A DNA stretch of 64,000 bases from Adlercreutzia hattorii (GCF_011405655.1 NZ_AP022829.1:2403001-2467000), one strand, 5' to 3'; positions 8,298 to 17,152 are shown, numbered from the stretch's first letter. A program made the numbers and translations. Notes: generated by a model not told the origin, from the letters alone.

Positions 8298-9665
8298 TTA
8301 CTTCACGTCGTCCAGCTTCTTGCCGGAATGGTCGTGGGTCATGCACATGGCGATGAACGCGACAACCGCGATGGCTACCATGTACCAGGCCGGCGCGATG
8401 GCGTTGCCCGTGAGGTCGATCAACCAGAACGAGATGAACGAGGCCGAGCCGCCGAAGATGGCGTTCGCCAGATTGAACGAGAGGGCAAAGCCGGAGTAGC
8501 GCACATCGGTCGGGAACGTCTCGGTAAGGTAGCTGGCCAGAGTGCCGTCGTTGATGGTGAGCAGAAGGCACATGAGCAGCTCGACGAGCAAAATGACCCA
8601 GAAGTTCATCGTGCCGAGCAGCATGAACGCCGGCACCGTGAACACGATGAAGCCCACACAGGCGCCGATGAGCATCTTCTTGCGGCCCACCTTGTCGGAG
8701 ATGCGGCCGGACAGGAAGATGAAGGCGATGTAGACGACGAGCACGATAGTGGTGATGGTCGACGCGTCGCTCGGCGGGTAGTTCAGCGTCGTCTCCAAGT
8801 AGTTCGGGAGGTACGTGAGCACCGCATAGAATCCCACGGCATTCAGCACGCAGGCGCCGAACGAGATGAGCAGCACCTTGAGATGCTTGGTGAACAGCGT
8901 GCGGATGGGATGCTCCACCTTCTCGCCCATTTCCTTCATGCGCTCCTGCATTTGGGCATATACCGGGGAATCCTCCAGATGGGTACGGATATAGTGGGTG
9001 ATGTAGCCCAAGGGAAGCGCCAGCCAGAACGGGATGCGCCAGCCCCAATCGACGACGAAGGCCGAGTCGGCTCCCCAGACGGAGAACATGAACGTGGCCA
9101 GAAGCGAGCCGACGAGCAGGCCCGTAGCCGTGGAGGCGGGCACCATCGAGCAGTAGAACCCGCGATGATTGTGCGGCGCGTACTCCGCGATGAAGGTGGC
9201 AGCGCCAGCGTACTCGCCTGCCGCCGAGAACGACTGCACCATGCGCAGCAGCAGAAGCAGCAGCGGCGCTCCCACGCCGATAACGGCATAGCCGGGCAAG
9301 CATCCGATCAGGAACGTAGCGCCGCTCATGAGGAGAATAGATACCGACAGGGCCCACTTGCGACCCTTCTTGTCGCCCATGTTGCCCCAGAAAATCGCGC
9401 CGATGGGGCGCACGAGGAACGAGAGCGCGAACACGCCGAACGTGCTCATCACTGCCACCGCGTGGTCTTCCGCGGGGAAGAACACCATGGCGATAACCGT
9501 GGCCAGATACGAATAACTTGCGTAGTCGAACCATTCGATGAAGTTACCGAGGAAGGAAGACCCCGTCACCTTGCGCAGGACGGCATGTTTCTCTGCTTCG
9601 GTCGCCTCAGCGTACGTCGTTGCCGGCCGTACCGCTTCCTTAGTGCTAGATGCCATGGTAATCAC
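8298..9665 (-). CDS. MFS transporter, metabolite:H+ symporter type (copy 1)
   Basis: 455 residues from the GTG at 9665. Twelve hydrophobic helices, with family signatures GNFIEWFDYASYSYLA in helix 1, GDKKGRKWAL in loop 2-3 and the repeat SGRISDKVGRKKML in loop 8-9, as in ProP/KgtP/ShiA-type symporters for betaines, organic acids or amino-acid-like solutes. The paralogue at 12130-13476 is highly similar along the full length. A good ribosome-binding site (GAAAGGAG) upstream serves a short overlapping ORF (9646-9702) rather than this GTG, which has a weaker CGGAG. It lies downstream of amidinotransferase copy 1 with a terminator between. Substrate unknown; a guanidino or related compound is suggested by context. 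Confidence 0.88.
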   Translation of the reverse strand: MITMASSTKEAVRPATTYAEATEAEKHAVLRKVTGSSFLGNFIEWFDYASYSYLATVIAMVFFPAEDHAVAVMSTFGVFALSFLVRPIGAIFWGNMGDKKGRKWALSVSILLMSGATFLIGCLPGYAVIGVGAPLLLLLLRMVQSFSAAGEYAGAATFIAEYAPHNHRGFYCSMVPASTATGLLVGSLLATFMFSVWGADSAFVVDWGWRIPFWLALPLGYITHYIRTHLEDSPVYAQMQERMKEMGEKVEHPIRTLFTKHLKVLLISFGACVLNAVGFYAVLTYLPNYLETTLNYPPSDASTITTIVLVVYIAFIFLSGRISDKVGRKKMLIGACVGFIVFTVPAFMLLGTMNFWVILLVELLMCLLLTINDGTLASYLTETFPTDVRYSGFALSFNLANAIFGGSASFISFWLIDLTGNAIAPAWYMVAIAVVAFIAMCMTHDHSGKKLDDVK

Positions 9666-9702
9666 CCAACCCCAAGCGCTCCGTTGTAAAAGTTCCGGTC
9701 AT
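9646..9702 (-). CDS. Upstream ORF overlapping the MFS 1 start
   Basis: 18 residues ending LGDYHGI. GAAAGGAG lies 5 bases before its ATG. The frame overlaps the first codons of the transporter in another frame and stops 20 bases inside it. The second MFS gene has a uORF of similar size ending LGDFHGV, so the arrangement is repeated. Probable translational coupling; part of the likeness is forced by the overlapping transporter codons. Confidence 0.45.
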   Translation of the reverse strand: MTGTFTTERLGLGDYHGI

Positions 9703-9876
9703 GGCTTCTCCTTTCAATAAGGCCCTGACTTAAGCGTTTACCTTACCATAGGAATCAATTTATGCAGGCGGGATTAGCAAAATAGTTAGTCGCACAAATC
9801 CGCTTTTTCCATTTTGACCTGGAATCTCGCCGAAAAAGAAGGGAGCTTGATCCAACTTATGACAACGAGGACGCGC

Positions 9877-9907
9877 AAAAAAGGAGCCCGCACGATGCGG
9901 GCTCCTT
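9877..9907 (-). terminator. Terminator of amidinotransferase copy 1
   Basis: 11-bp stem 9881-9891/9897-9907 followed on the minus strand by six T. It separates this gene from the MFS gene downstream. Confidence 0.88.
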
Positions 9908-9937
9908 GCACAGATGCCGTAGGCTGATGCGAAATGC

Positions 9938-11083
9938 TTACTTCCACATCTCGGGGCGCACGAGGGTGGGATCCTCGACGCGGTTCGGGAAGTAGTCGAG
10001 GCACTCGCCCTCGCGGTAGACGTCGGCGGTGGAGCAGTGCAGGCCGCCGCCGAACGGGTAGGCGTCGCGCAGGTCGCAGGGGATGACGTTCATGCCCAGC
10101 TTGTCCATCTGCTCCTGCTGGTAGACCTCGGAGGCCTCCACGATGACGGTCTTCGGGTCGAGGACCAGGCAGTTCATGGACAGCCACACGGAGGAGTAGC
10201 ACAGCGCCGGCGGCTCGGTGTGCGCGGGCTGGGCGGCCTCGACGATCTGCCAGTCGTTGGCCTCGAAGATGGCGCGCTGCGGCTCGGGCAGCGGGCGGTG
10301 CGGGTTGTTGATGATCAGGCCCGGGCGCAGCGGCACGAAGGTCGCGTCGATGTGGATCGGGTAGGGGTCGCCGGGGAAGTTCACGGCGTGCACGCGGTAC
10401 TCGGGGTAGTAGCGCTGGAACCAGTCCATGGCGGCGCGGTTGGTGGTCAGGCCGTGCTGGATGAACAGGTCCTTGCCCATGCGCATCACGTCGGCGGCGT
10501 CCCACATCGGCTCGACCTCGGTGGTCACGAAGTCCTTAGCAGCCGTACGCTCGAGACGCTCCTCCAGGGAGATCTTCTCGTCGTAGTAGTTGTGCTTGTA
10601 GGAGCGGTCGGTCAGGCGCGGACGGGGGGCCTGGGTCCACTTGAAGTCGGGATCCTGCTCGAAGTACTCCTCCATGAGCGGCCAGTAGGCGAGATACTCA
10701 TAGTAGCGGCAGCGGAAGGAGTTGGCGGCGGCCATGATCTCGTTGCCGATGGTCAGCAGGATGTCGCGCGGAGGCATGCAGGTCATCATGGAGTCGTTGC
10801 GGAAGTCCGGCGTGCCGATGGCCTGGTTCCACTGCAGCGGGGTCGGGCGGTCGACGACGACGCCGCGGTCCTCGAGGATCTTCACGAGGTTCTCGAGGCA
10901 CTCGTTGCCGCGAGCCACGGTGTCGGAGGGACGCAGGCCCCACATGCCGCGCATCTCGGAGTCAACCGGCACCTTCTCAGAAGTGGCGGGCTCCTCCGGC
11001 GGGATGACGGAGTTGTCGCAGCGGCCGACGATGACGCGCTTCAGCGGATCCCAGTCGTTCCAAGAGCTGACGATCTTTGCCAT
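9938..11083 (-). CDS. Glycine-amidinotransferase-type enzyme (copy 1)
   Basis: 381 residues matching the GATM/AGAT amidinotransferase family along its whole length: WDPLKRVIVGR at the start, GTPDFRNDSM, MPPRDILLTIGNEI, VEPMWDAADVMRMGKD, YPIHIDATF and GGGLHCSTADV. The catalytic triad of human AGAT (Asp, His, Cys) maps to Asp195, His244 and Cys350. Such enzymes move the amidino group between arginine and an amine, giving ornithine and a guanidino compound, reversibly. No signal peptide; cytoplasmic. AGGAG lies 8 bases before the ATG. The acceptor amine cannot be told from sequence. About seven residues differ from copy 2 at 15705-16850. Arginine deiminase is a distant fold relative but is ruled out by the motifs. 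Confidence 0.92.
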   Translation of the reverse strand: MAKIVSSWNDWDPLKRVIVGRCDNSVIPPEEPATSEKVPVDSEMRGMWGLRPSDTVARGNECLENLVKILEDRGVVVDRPTPLQWNQAIGTPDFRNDSMMTCMPPRDILLTIGNEIMAAANSFRCRYYEYLAYWPLMEEYFEQDPDFKWTQAPRPRLTDRSYKHNYYDEKISLEERLERTAAKDFVTTEVEPMWDAADVMRMGKDLFIQHGLTTNRAAMDWFQRYYPEYRVHAVNFPGDPYPIHIDATFVPLRPGLIINNPHRPLPEPQRAIFEANDWQIVEAAQPAHTEPPALCYSSVWLSMNCLVLDPKTVIVEASEVYQQEQMDKLGMNVIPCDLRDAYPFGGGLHCSTADVYREGECLDYFPNRVEDPTLVRPEMWK

Positions 11084-11147
11084 AACATGTGCTCCTATCT
11101 CATAGGCACTCTTCCGTCTCTTTTGAGACTAGGGGCACTATATCATT

Positions 11148-11163
11148 TTTTGCACGTGCACAA
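11148..11163. promoter_or_regulatory. Operator-like dyad before amidinotransferase 1
   Basis: TTTTGCACGTGCACAA, 15 of 16 bases matching the perfect dyad TTGTGCACGTGCACAA, about 65 bp before the ATG. A half-site copy is at 11240-11255 (TTGTGCAAGTGC). Likely target of the adjacent TetR regulator. Confidence 0.5.
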
Positions 11164-11348
11164 AACCCTTTTACCGAAGAAAGTTTTCAATTTCCCAAAA
11201 AATCATTGTCATCTCGTCAATCACTGGGTTAAGGCCTTTTTGTGCAAGTGCTTCGGTCATTAAGAAATAGGGATGCTGCTCTAGCCGAGCGGAGTTGCTG
11301 CCGTAGCTGAGCGCGAGACGCTGTTCTTGCCGAGCGGAAGATGCCGCG

Positions 11349-11930
11349 CTAGCCGAGCGCGACGGCGGAATCCAGCAGCATGCGCGCGATCTCGCGCACG
11401 TCGTACCCTTCGGAAATGGCCTTGACCGCTCCCCCGTCCACCAGGGCGACCACCAATGACGGCGTCAAGCTGACACCGGCGCGAACGAGAATGCGGTTCA
11501 CGGCCGCGTCCAGCGCCTCGCGACCCTTGCGGTAGGCCTCGGTGACGACGGGGGCCTCGGAGGCGGCGATGAGCTGAGCGTAATGGGCGGGCATGGAAAC
11601 CGTGTCGTCGGGAAGGCAGGCCTCCAGCAGAAGGTCGACCAAGCGCTCGCGGCATTCCTCGGGATCGAGGGCGTCAGCCGCCTGGGCCACCTTCTCGGCG
11701 CGCGCGATCCACAGTTCAATGTTGTAGCAGCCGGCCTCGTAGAGAAGCTCGGTAACGGAATCGAAGTAGTAACCGACCGAAGAAGAGGCCGCACCGGCCC
11801 ATTCTGCCACTTTGCGGTAGGTAACGGCCTCGGGACCACGCTCGCGAAGCAGGGCGGCCGCAGCCAGCACCAGCGAGGTTCGCGTAATCTGAGCTTTCAG
11901 GGATTTGGGCTTGGACAACGGCTTAGTCAT
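11349..11930 (-). CDS. TetR-family transcriptional regulator
   Basis: 193 residues. The N-terminal helix-turn-helix runs about residues 15-60 (LLRERGPEAVTYRKVAEWAG, SSSVGYYFDSVTELL), typical of TetR; the helical C-terminal part should bind a ligand and form the dimer. It sits between amidinotransferase 1 and MFS 2, all on the minus strand, and near-palindromic sites on both sides (11148-11163, 12051-12066) could be its operators, so it is the best candidate for local control of guanidino genes. Ligand unknown. Confidence 0.88.
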   Translation of the reverse strand: MTKPLSKPKSLKAQITRTSLVLAAAALLRERGPEAVTYRKVAEWAGAASSSVGYYFDSVTELLYEAGCYNIELWIARAEKVAQAADALDPEECRERLVDLLLEACLPDDTVSMPAHYAQLIAASEAPVVTEAYRKGREALDAAVNRILVRAGVSLTPSLVVALVDGGAVKAISEGYDVREIARMLLDSAVALG

Positions 11931-12050
11931 GAGAGACTCGCTTCCTTATTGATTACTTGGCGTGACTCTACCAGAAAATGCCCAACAATGAAACCCCAGA
12001 TGAGAGTTATTTTCTGGAAATATTTGGAGTGCCGTCAAAGTTTCGCTTCA

Positions 12051-12066
12051 TTGTGCAAGTGCACAA
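12051..12066. promoter_or_regulatory. Operator-like dyad before the TetR gene
   Basis: TTGTGCAAGTGCACAA: perfect TTGTGC/GCACAA arms, 15 of 16 to the consensus dyad. About 120 bp before the TetR start; suggests autoregulation. Confidence 0.55.
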
Positions 12067-12070
12067 GCAA

Positions 12071-12110
12071 GCGGCAGCCGGGCGACCCTCCCCGATCGCC
12101 CGGCTGCCGC
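12071..12110 (-). terminator. Strong hairpin after MFS 2
   Basis: Perfect 15-bp GC-rich stem (12071-12085/12096-12110). T-poor tail on the minus strand, so it may be a terminator or an RNA-end stabiliser. Confidence 0.55.
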
Positions 12111-12129
12111 AGAAATTGTCGCTTCCCGA

Positions 12130-13476
12130 CTACTGGATCTCGGTCAGCTTCTTCTTGGAGTTGTCGTGGGTCATGCACATGGCGATGAACGCGACTACAG
12201 AGATGGCCACCATGTACCAGGCCGGCGCAATGGCGTTGCCCGTCGCCTCGATGAGGGCGATGGAGATAAACGACGCCGAGCCGCCGAAGATGGCGTTGGC
12301 GAAGTTAAAGGACAGCGCGAACCCGGAGTAGCGCACCTCGGTGGGGAACGTCTCGGACAGATAGCTCGACAACGTGCCGTCGTTGATGGTGAGCAGAAGG
12401 CACATGACAAGCTCCACGATCAGGATGATCGCGAAGTTCTGCGAGTTCAACAGGTAGAACGCTGGCACCGTAAACACGATGAAACCCACGCAGGCGATGA
12501 TGAGCATCTTCTTGCGGCCCACCTTGTCGGAGATGCGGCCCGAAAGGAAGATGAAGGCGATGTAGGCCACCAGGCAGATCGTCGTGATGAGCGACGAGGA
12601 GCCGGCGTCGTAGCCCACGGTGTCCTGCAGGTAGTTGGGCAGGTAGGTGAGCACGGCGTAGAAGCCCACGGCGTTCAGCATGCAAGCACCGAAGGACACG
12701 AGCAGAGGCCGCAGGTGCTTGGTGAGCAGAAGCTTGATGGGTTTGTCGTCGGACTCGCCCTTCGCCTCCAGCTTCTCCTGCATCTCCTGGTACACCGGCG
12801 AGTCGGACACGCGAGTACGAATGTAGTGCGTGATGAGTCCGAGGGGACCCGCCAGAAGGAACGGGATGCGCCAGCCCCACTCGGTCACGAAGGACGAGTC
12901 GTGGCCCCAGGTCATGAACATGAACGTGGCGAGCGCGGAGCCGATGAGCAGGCCCGTGGCCGTCGAGGCGGGCACGAGCGAGCAGTACAGGCCGCGGTGG
13001 TTGGACGGCGCGTACTCGGCCAGGAAGGTGGCCGCGCCGGCGTACTCACCGGAAGCCGAGAACGACTGCACCATGCGCAGGCACAGCAGCAGGATCGGCG
13101 CCAGAATGCCCACGGCCTCGAAGGTGGGCAGAAGCCCGATCACGAAGGTGGCCGCCGACATCATGAGGATGGAGGTGGCCAGCGCCCACTTGCGACCTTT
13201 CTTGTCGCCCATGTGCCCCCAGAAGAAGGCACCCACCGGACGCATGAGGAAGGACAACGCGAACACGCCGAAGGTCTCCAGCAGCGCCACCGTGGGATCG
13301 CCCGGAGGCATGAGCACGAGCGCGATGACCGTCGCGAAGTAGGAATAGGACGCGTAGTCGAACCATTCGATGAAGTTCCCGAGGAAGGAGGAGACCGCCA
13401 CGCGCCTCAGTGTCGCGTGTTCCTCGCTATCGCGCTGGACTGCAACCGCTGTTTCGCTAGACGCCATGGAAATCAC
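12130..13476 (-). CDS. MFS transporter, metabolite:H+ symporter type (copy 2)
   Basis: 448 residues from the GTG at 13476, chosen because AAGGATCTGG gives a ribosome-binding site at correct distance and because the N-terminus (VISMASSE) matches copy 1 (VITMASST); the longer open frame to 13647 is rejected. Same helices and loops as copy 1: SSFLGNFIEWFDYASYSY, GDKKGRKWAL, SGRISDKVGRKKML, ending THDNSKKKLTEIQ. A short upstream ORF (13457-13519) overlaps its start. It follows the EamA carrier and a hypothetical gene downstream of amidinotransferase 2. Substrate unknown. Confidence 0.88.
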   Translation of the reverse strand: MISMASSETAVAVQRDSEEHATLRRVAVSSFLGNFIEWFDYASYSYFATVIALVLMPPGDPTVALLETFGVFALSFLMRPVGAFFWGHMGDKKGRKWALATSILMMSAATFVIGLLPTFEAVGILAPILLLCLRMVQSFSASGEYAGAATFLAEYAPSNHRGLYCSLVPASTATGLLIGSALATFMFMTWGHDSSFVTEWGWRIPFLLAGPLGLITHYIRTRVSDSPVYQEMQEKLEAKGESDDKPIKLLLTKHLRPLLVSFGACMLNAVGFYAVLTYLPNYLQDTVGYDAGSSSLITTICLVAYIAFIFLSGRISDKVGRKKMLIIACVGFIVFTVPAFYLLNSQNFAIILIVELVMCLLLTINDGTLSSYLSETFPTEVRYSGFALSFNFANAIFGGSASFISIALIEATGNAIAPAWYMVAISVVAFIAMCMTHDNSKKKLTEIQ

Positions 13477-13519
13477 CCAGATCCTTTCCGAACCCCTTTT
13501 TATTTTGTGTTTTCCGCAT
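13457..13519 (-). CDS. Upstream ORF overlapping the MFS 2 start
   Basis: 20 residues, MRKTQNKKGFGKDLGDFHGV. AAGGGGG lies 9 bases before its ATG. It overlaps the transporter start and ends inside it, like the uORF of MFS 1. The N-terminal halves of the two peptides differ; the ends agree, partly because they share DNA with the conserved carrier start. Confidence 0.45.
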   Translation of the reverse strand: MRKTQNKKGFGKDLGDFHGV

Positions 13520-13726
13520 CGGGAAACACCCCCTTTAGAAACGAGGGAGGCCCGGCATCCGTGTCTCGCAGATGCGCGAACCTCCCCATCTTCGTGCAAG
13601 CTGGCACATCCCGGGGTCGGGAGGTTACACCTCGTGCCAGCCAGCACACGTGCCGCACCTTTTGGGCCGTGCGCGCCCTTAATGCGCCGAGGCCGCGCGA
13701 AAGCTTCGCACGGCCCCAGTTACATC

Positions 13727-14287
13727 CTAGTAGTCGCCCATGTAGTCAACTTGGGCCTTGCTGGCACGCAGCACGAACGCCTTCTCGGCCTTCTTGCCGC
13801 CGGCAGCCAGCTTGGAGAGCACCACGCGCTTCAGACGCGGATACGGATTCATGCCATACCACGCGAAGGCGGTGCCCCCAGTGTAGCACTCCACGATGCT
13901 GTGCACGGGAAGCGAGGCATCGCGCTCGGCATCGAGCTTGATGTACTCGGCGATCTCGTCGGCGCACACATCGCGGATTACTTCCACGCTGATCTCGAGG
14001 TCGCGGGCCAGCTGCTTGAGCTGGTACTCCACCTCGGCCTCGTCGGCATGGGGGAAATAGGTCACGTCGTAGGTGACGGCAGAGAGCCCGGACGCCTTGG
14101 CGAAGGCGATGAACTTCTCCAGCGACACCATCTGCACATGCTCCTCGGTGCGCTCGGCGATGTCGAGCTCGGCGGGGAAGCCGGCCACGCCGTTCTGGGC
14201 GAACACGGCCTCCAGCTGCTCCTCGGACATCGCGGGCTCGAACTCCACCTTCGAGGCGATGTGCGTCAGGTTCTTAGTCATCTTCAT
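13727..14287 (-). CDS. Hypothetical protein in the guanidino cluster
   Basis: 186 residues, start ATG at 14287 with AGAGG six bases before. No signal peptide or membrane helix. The sequence is acidic and helical with a Cys/Gly patch near the end (VECYTGGTAFAWYGMNPYPRLKR). No family recognised. It lies 43 bp after the EamA carrier and about 250 bp before MFS 2 on the same strand, so it is probably co-transcribed with the carrier and linked to the same substrate. Confidence 0.65.
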   Translation of the reverse strand: MKMTKNLTHIASKVEFEPAMSEEQLEAVFAQNGVAGFPAELDIAERTEEHVQMVSLEKFIAFAKASGLSAVTYDVTYFPHADEAEVEYQLKQLARDLEISVEVIRDVCADEIAEYIKLDAERDASLPVHSIVECYTGGTAFAWYGMNPYPRLKRVVLSKLAAGGKKAEKAFVLRASKAQVDYMGDY

Positions 14288-14329
14288 AAGAAGCCTCTTC
14301 CTATACGGCAGTCATTTCTGACGCGCTGC

Positions 14330-15445
14330 TTACAGACCCTCGATGTCCTCTTGCTCGGCAATGCGGGCGGTGAGGTTCTCGGCGATCTCCTCCTGCTGCT
14401 TCGCTTTGCGCTCGGCCACCATGCCCTTGACGGACGGGATGGCGCCGCCGGCGATGATCATGAGGCCGCCGATGATGGTGTTCACAGTCAGCGCCTCGCC
14501 GAAGACGACCAGGCCCACGAAGATGGCCACGGGCACCTCCCAGTAGGCGATGGTGCCGTAGTCAGCAGCCGGCAGGTTGCGGCCGGCCACCAGCAAAAAG
14601 CCCAGGGCGATAGGACCGCAGATGATCCACAGCAGCACCGCACCGATCCAGTTGAAAGTGGTGAAGTGCACGGACAGCGCCCAGTTCTCCATGCCGGGCT
14701 GAGAGCCCAGGGAGTTCAGGATGATGGTGATGAGGCCGGCGCCCAGCACGGCGAAGATGAAGTTCCACACGCCGCGGGCCGTGGTGTCGGCGTCCTTGCG
14801 GTAGCCGTTGAAGAACATCGACAGGCCGTAGAACAGGCCAGACAGAAGGCCGAAGGCGTCGCCCACGCCCTTCTGCGGGAACTCGGGCGTCGAGGTCTCG
14901 AGGCTGAAATCGAGGCCAAAGACCTGACCGCCCACGCCGAAGCCGAGCAGACCCTCGCCGAACAACATGCCGATGAACACGACGAGCAGGCAGATCCACT
15001 GCAGGCCGCTCATGGGCTCCTTGCGGAAGATACGGGCCGCCAGCACGCAGATCACGGGGCCGGTGTAGATGAACAGTACGGCATTGGCAACGGTCGTGAG
15101 CAGCGTCGAGGTCACGTAGCATGCCAAGGACATACCAATCATCAAACCGCCGAGAGCGATGGCGGGAGTGAGCTTGAGCTCCTTGAAGGTCTTCACCTTG
15201 TGGGTGGCGACCATCAGGATGACGAAGAACAGCACGCCCATGCCCATGCGGCCGCAGGCCATGAGAGCGCCGATGGAGTCGCCGGCGTTCAGGCCCATGG
15301 TGCCGTCGAACATATCCGTTCGCGTGGCCCAGCGGCTGAACAGGGGCACAAGGCCCATGCCGGTTGCAGAGATGAGCATGGCAATGGTACCCCACCCGGT
15401 CTTCATCTGGTAGCCCTCGGTGGCGTTGGTGTTTTCCTGTGCCAT
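14330..15445 (-). CDS. DMT-superfamily (EamA-type) transporter
   Basis: 371 residues from the ATG at 15445, chosen for AAGGAGGG directly before; the frame is open further to 15526. Ten hydrophobic helices in two EamA repeats (first with GMGLVPLFSRWAT, second with AADYGTIAYWEVPVAIFVGLV) and a charged cytoplasmic tail. EamA proteins export or import amino acids and small metabolites. Its place directly after amidinotransferase 2 suggests movement of a reactant or product of that enzyme, such as an amino acid or guanidino compound. Confidence 0.85.
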   Translation of the reverse strand: MAQENTNATEGYQMKTGWGTIAMLISATGMGLVPLFSRWATRTDMFDGTMGLNAGDSIGALMACGRMGMGVLFFVILMVATHKVKTFKELKLTPAIALGGLMIGMSLACYVTSTLLTTVANAVLFIYTGPVICVLAARIFRKEPMSGLQWICLLVVFIGMLFGEGLLGFGVGGQVFGLDFSLETSTPEFPQKGVGDAFGLLSGLFYGLSMFFNGYRKDADTTARGVWNFIFAVLGAGLITIILNSLGSQPGMENWALSVHFTTFNWIGAVLLWIICGPIALGFLLVAGRNLPAADYGTIAYWEVPVAIFVGLVVFGEALTVNTIIGGLMIIAGGAIPSVKGMVAERKAKQQEEIAENLTARIAEQEDIEGL

Positions 15446-15558
15446 AATCCCTCCTTTTTCTTTCCTCTGAGGTGAGATAGGTTGAATAGGACGTCCCCTC
15501 GCCCTTAAGAGAGGCGCCCCGGACACGGAACATGCCCTTAGTTCCGTGAAACAAAGAA

Positions 15559-15597
15559 GGAGAACAGGCCGCGCCTTTGCGTTGAAACCTGTTCCCC
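15559..15597 (-). terminator. Terminator of amidinotransferase 2
   Basis: Stem 15559-15568/15588-15597 (9 of 10 pairs) followed on the minus strand by a T-rich tract. Confidence 0.6.
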
Positions 15598-15704
15598 TTT
15601 CTTTTCTAACTTGTGCTTCTCAGGCAGCTGCCCTTAGCTGCTGATCGGCGATTCTAGCTCTCAGGCTGCTTTTCGAGCCCAGGAGCCCACGATAAGCGTC
15701 GTGC

Positions 15705-16850
15705 TTACTTCCACATCTCGGGGCGCACGAGGGTGGGATCCTCGACGCGGTTCGGGAAGTAGTCGAGGCACTCGCCCTCGCGGTAGACGTCGGCGGTGGA
15801 GCAGTGCAGGCCGCCGCCGAACGGGTAGGCGTCGCGCAGGTCGCAGGGGATGACGTTCATGCCCAGCTTGTCCATCTGCTCCTGCTGGTAGACCTCGGAG
15901 GCCTCCACGATGACGGTCTTCGGGTCGAGGACCAGGCAGTTCATGGACAGCCACACGGAGGAGTAGCACAGCGCCGGCGGCTCGGTGTGCGCGGGCTGGG
16001 CGGCCTCGACGATTTGCCAGTCGTTGGCCTCGAAGATGGCGCGCTGCGGCTCGGGCAGCGGGCGGTGCGGGTTGTTGATGATCAGGCCCGGGCGCAGCGG
16101 CACGAAGGTCGCGTCGATGTGGATCGGGTAGGGGTCGCCGGGGAAGTTCACGGCGTGCACGCGGTACTCGGGGTAGTAGCGCTGGAACCAGTCCATGGCG
16201 GCGCGGTTGGTGGTCAGGCCGTGCTGGATGAACAGGTCCTTGCCCATGCGCATCACGTCGGCGGCGTCCCACATCGGCTCGACCTCGGTGGTCACGAAGT
16301 CCTTGTTGGCGGTGCGCACCAGGCGCTCCTCAAGGGTGATCTTCTCGTCGTAGTAGTTGTGCTTGTAGGAGCGGTCGGTCAGGCGCGGGCGGGGGGCCTG
16401 GGTCCACTTGAAGTCGGGATCCTGCTCGAAGTACTCCTCCATGAGGGGCCAGTAGGCCAGGTACTCAAAGTAGCGGCAGCGGAAGGAGTTGGCGGCGGCC
16501 ATGATCTCGTTGCCGATGGTCAACAGGATGTCGCGCGGAGGCATGCAGGTCATCATGGAGTCGTTGCGGAAGTCCGGGGTGCCGATGGCCTGGTTCCACT
16601 GCAGCGGGGTCGGGCGGTCGACGACGACGCCGCGGTCCTCGAGGATCTTCACGAGGTTCTCGAGGCACTCGTTGCCGCGCTCGACGGTCTCCAGCGGACG
16701 GAGGCCCCACATGCCGCGCATCTCGGAATCGACGGGCACCTTCTCAGAGGTGGCGGGCTCCTCCGGCGGGATGACGGAGTTGTCGCAGCGGCCGACGATG
16801 ACGCGCTTCAGCGGATCCCAGTCGTTCCAAGAGCTGACGATTTTAGCCAT
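15705..16850 (-). CDS. Glycine-amidinotransferase-type enzyme (copy 2)
   Basis: 381 residues, about seven different from copy 1 (for example RPLETVE for RPSDTVA, RYFEYL for RYYEYL, LVRTANK for LERTAAK); catalytic Asp195, His244 and Cys350 are all kept. The last about 590 bp of the two genes are almost identical in DNA while the 5' half has scattered changes, suggesting recent duplication or gene conversion. AAGGA stands before the ATG at proper distance. It has its own promoter (16956-16984) and terminator. Role as for copy 1; two copies could differ in expression rather than chemistry. Confidence 0.92.
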   Translation of the reverse strand: MAKIVSSWNDWDPLKRVIVGRCDNSVIPPEEPATSEKVPVDSEMRGMWGLRPLETVERGNECLENLVKILEDRGVVVDRPTPLQWNQAIGTPDFRNDSMMTCMPPRDILLTIGNEIMAAANSFRCRYFEYLAYWPLMEEYFEQDPDFKWTQAPRPRLTDRSYKHNYYDEKITLEERLVRTANKDFVTTEVEPMWDAADVMRMGKDLFIQHGLTTNRAAMDWFQRYYPEYRVHAVNFPGDPYPIHIDATFVPLRPGLIINNPHRPLPEPQRAIFEANDWQIVEAAQPAHTEPPALCYSSVWLSMNCLVLDPKTVIVEASEVYQQEQMDKLGMNVIPCDLRDAYPFGGGLHCSTADVYREGECLDYFPNRVEDPTLVRPEMWK

Positions 16851-16955
16851 GGTTCATTCCTTTCTTGAGCACGCCCTAACCGTGCTCGCGACGATGAGGA
16901 ATAATTACTATCGACAAAACCGATGAGTTGATCGGTCGGCTTTATCGATGGGTTC

Positions 16956-16986
16956 AATATAGCACCATTTTTGTTCACCTGCAACA
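16956..16986 (-). promoter_or_regulatory. Promoter of amidinotransferase 2 with overlapping dyad
   Basis: On the minus strand TTGCAG (16984-16979), 17 bp, TATATT (16961-16956). The dyad-like TTGTTCACCTGCAACA (16971-16986) covers the -35 box. A weaker copy is at 17016-17031. The arcA promoter has the same layout. Confidence 0.55.
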
Positions 16987-17048
16987 AAAAATTCCCCAGT
17001 TGAGCAACTATTTTTTTGTTGACCTGTTGCGCATACGAACAGAATAGG

Positions 17049-17086
17049 AAGAGCGCGTTCTCCACCTTCGCGGAGAACGCGCTCTT
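17049..17086 (-). terminator. Terminator after arcC
   Basis: Perfect 15-bp stem, 17049-17063/17072-17086. The T tract is better on the plus strand, but the nearest gene end is arcC. Confidence 0.7.
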
Positions 17087-17152
17087 TTAATGCATTAAGT
17101 TAATGTCAAAGGGCGCCTATCGCACTCCCCCTGACAGGTTGCGCATCGGTGC

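Noticed and set aside
13580-13650. GTGCAAGCTGGCAC and GTGCCAGCCAGCAC upstream of MFS 2 as further TetR sites
   Set aside because: They do not fit the TTGTGCAC dyad; they pair with each other as an imperfect stem instead.
16851-16865. Four-codon ORF (MNHG) overlapping the amidinotransferase 2 start, like the MFS uORFs
   Set aside because: Too short, and its ATG lies within the ribosome-binding site of the main gene.
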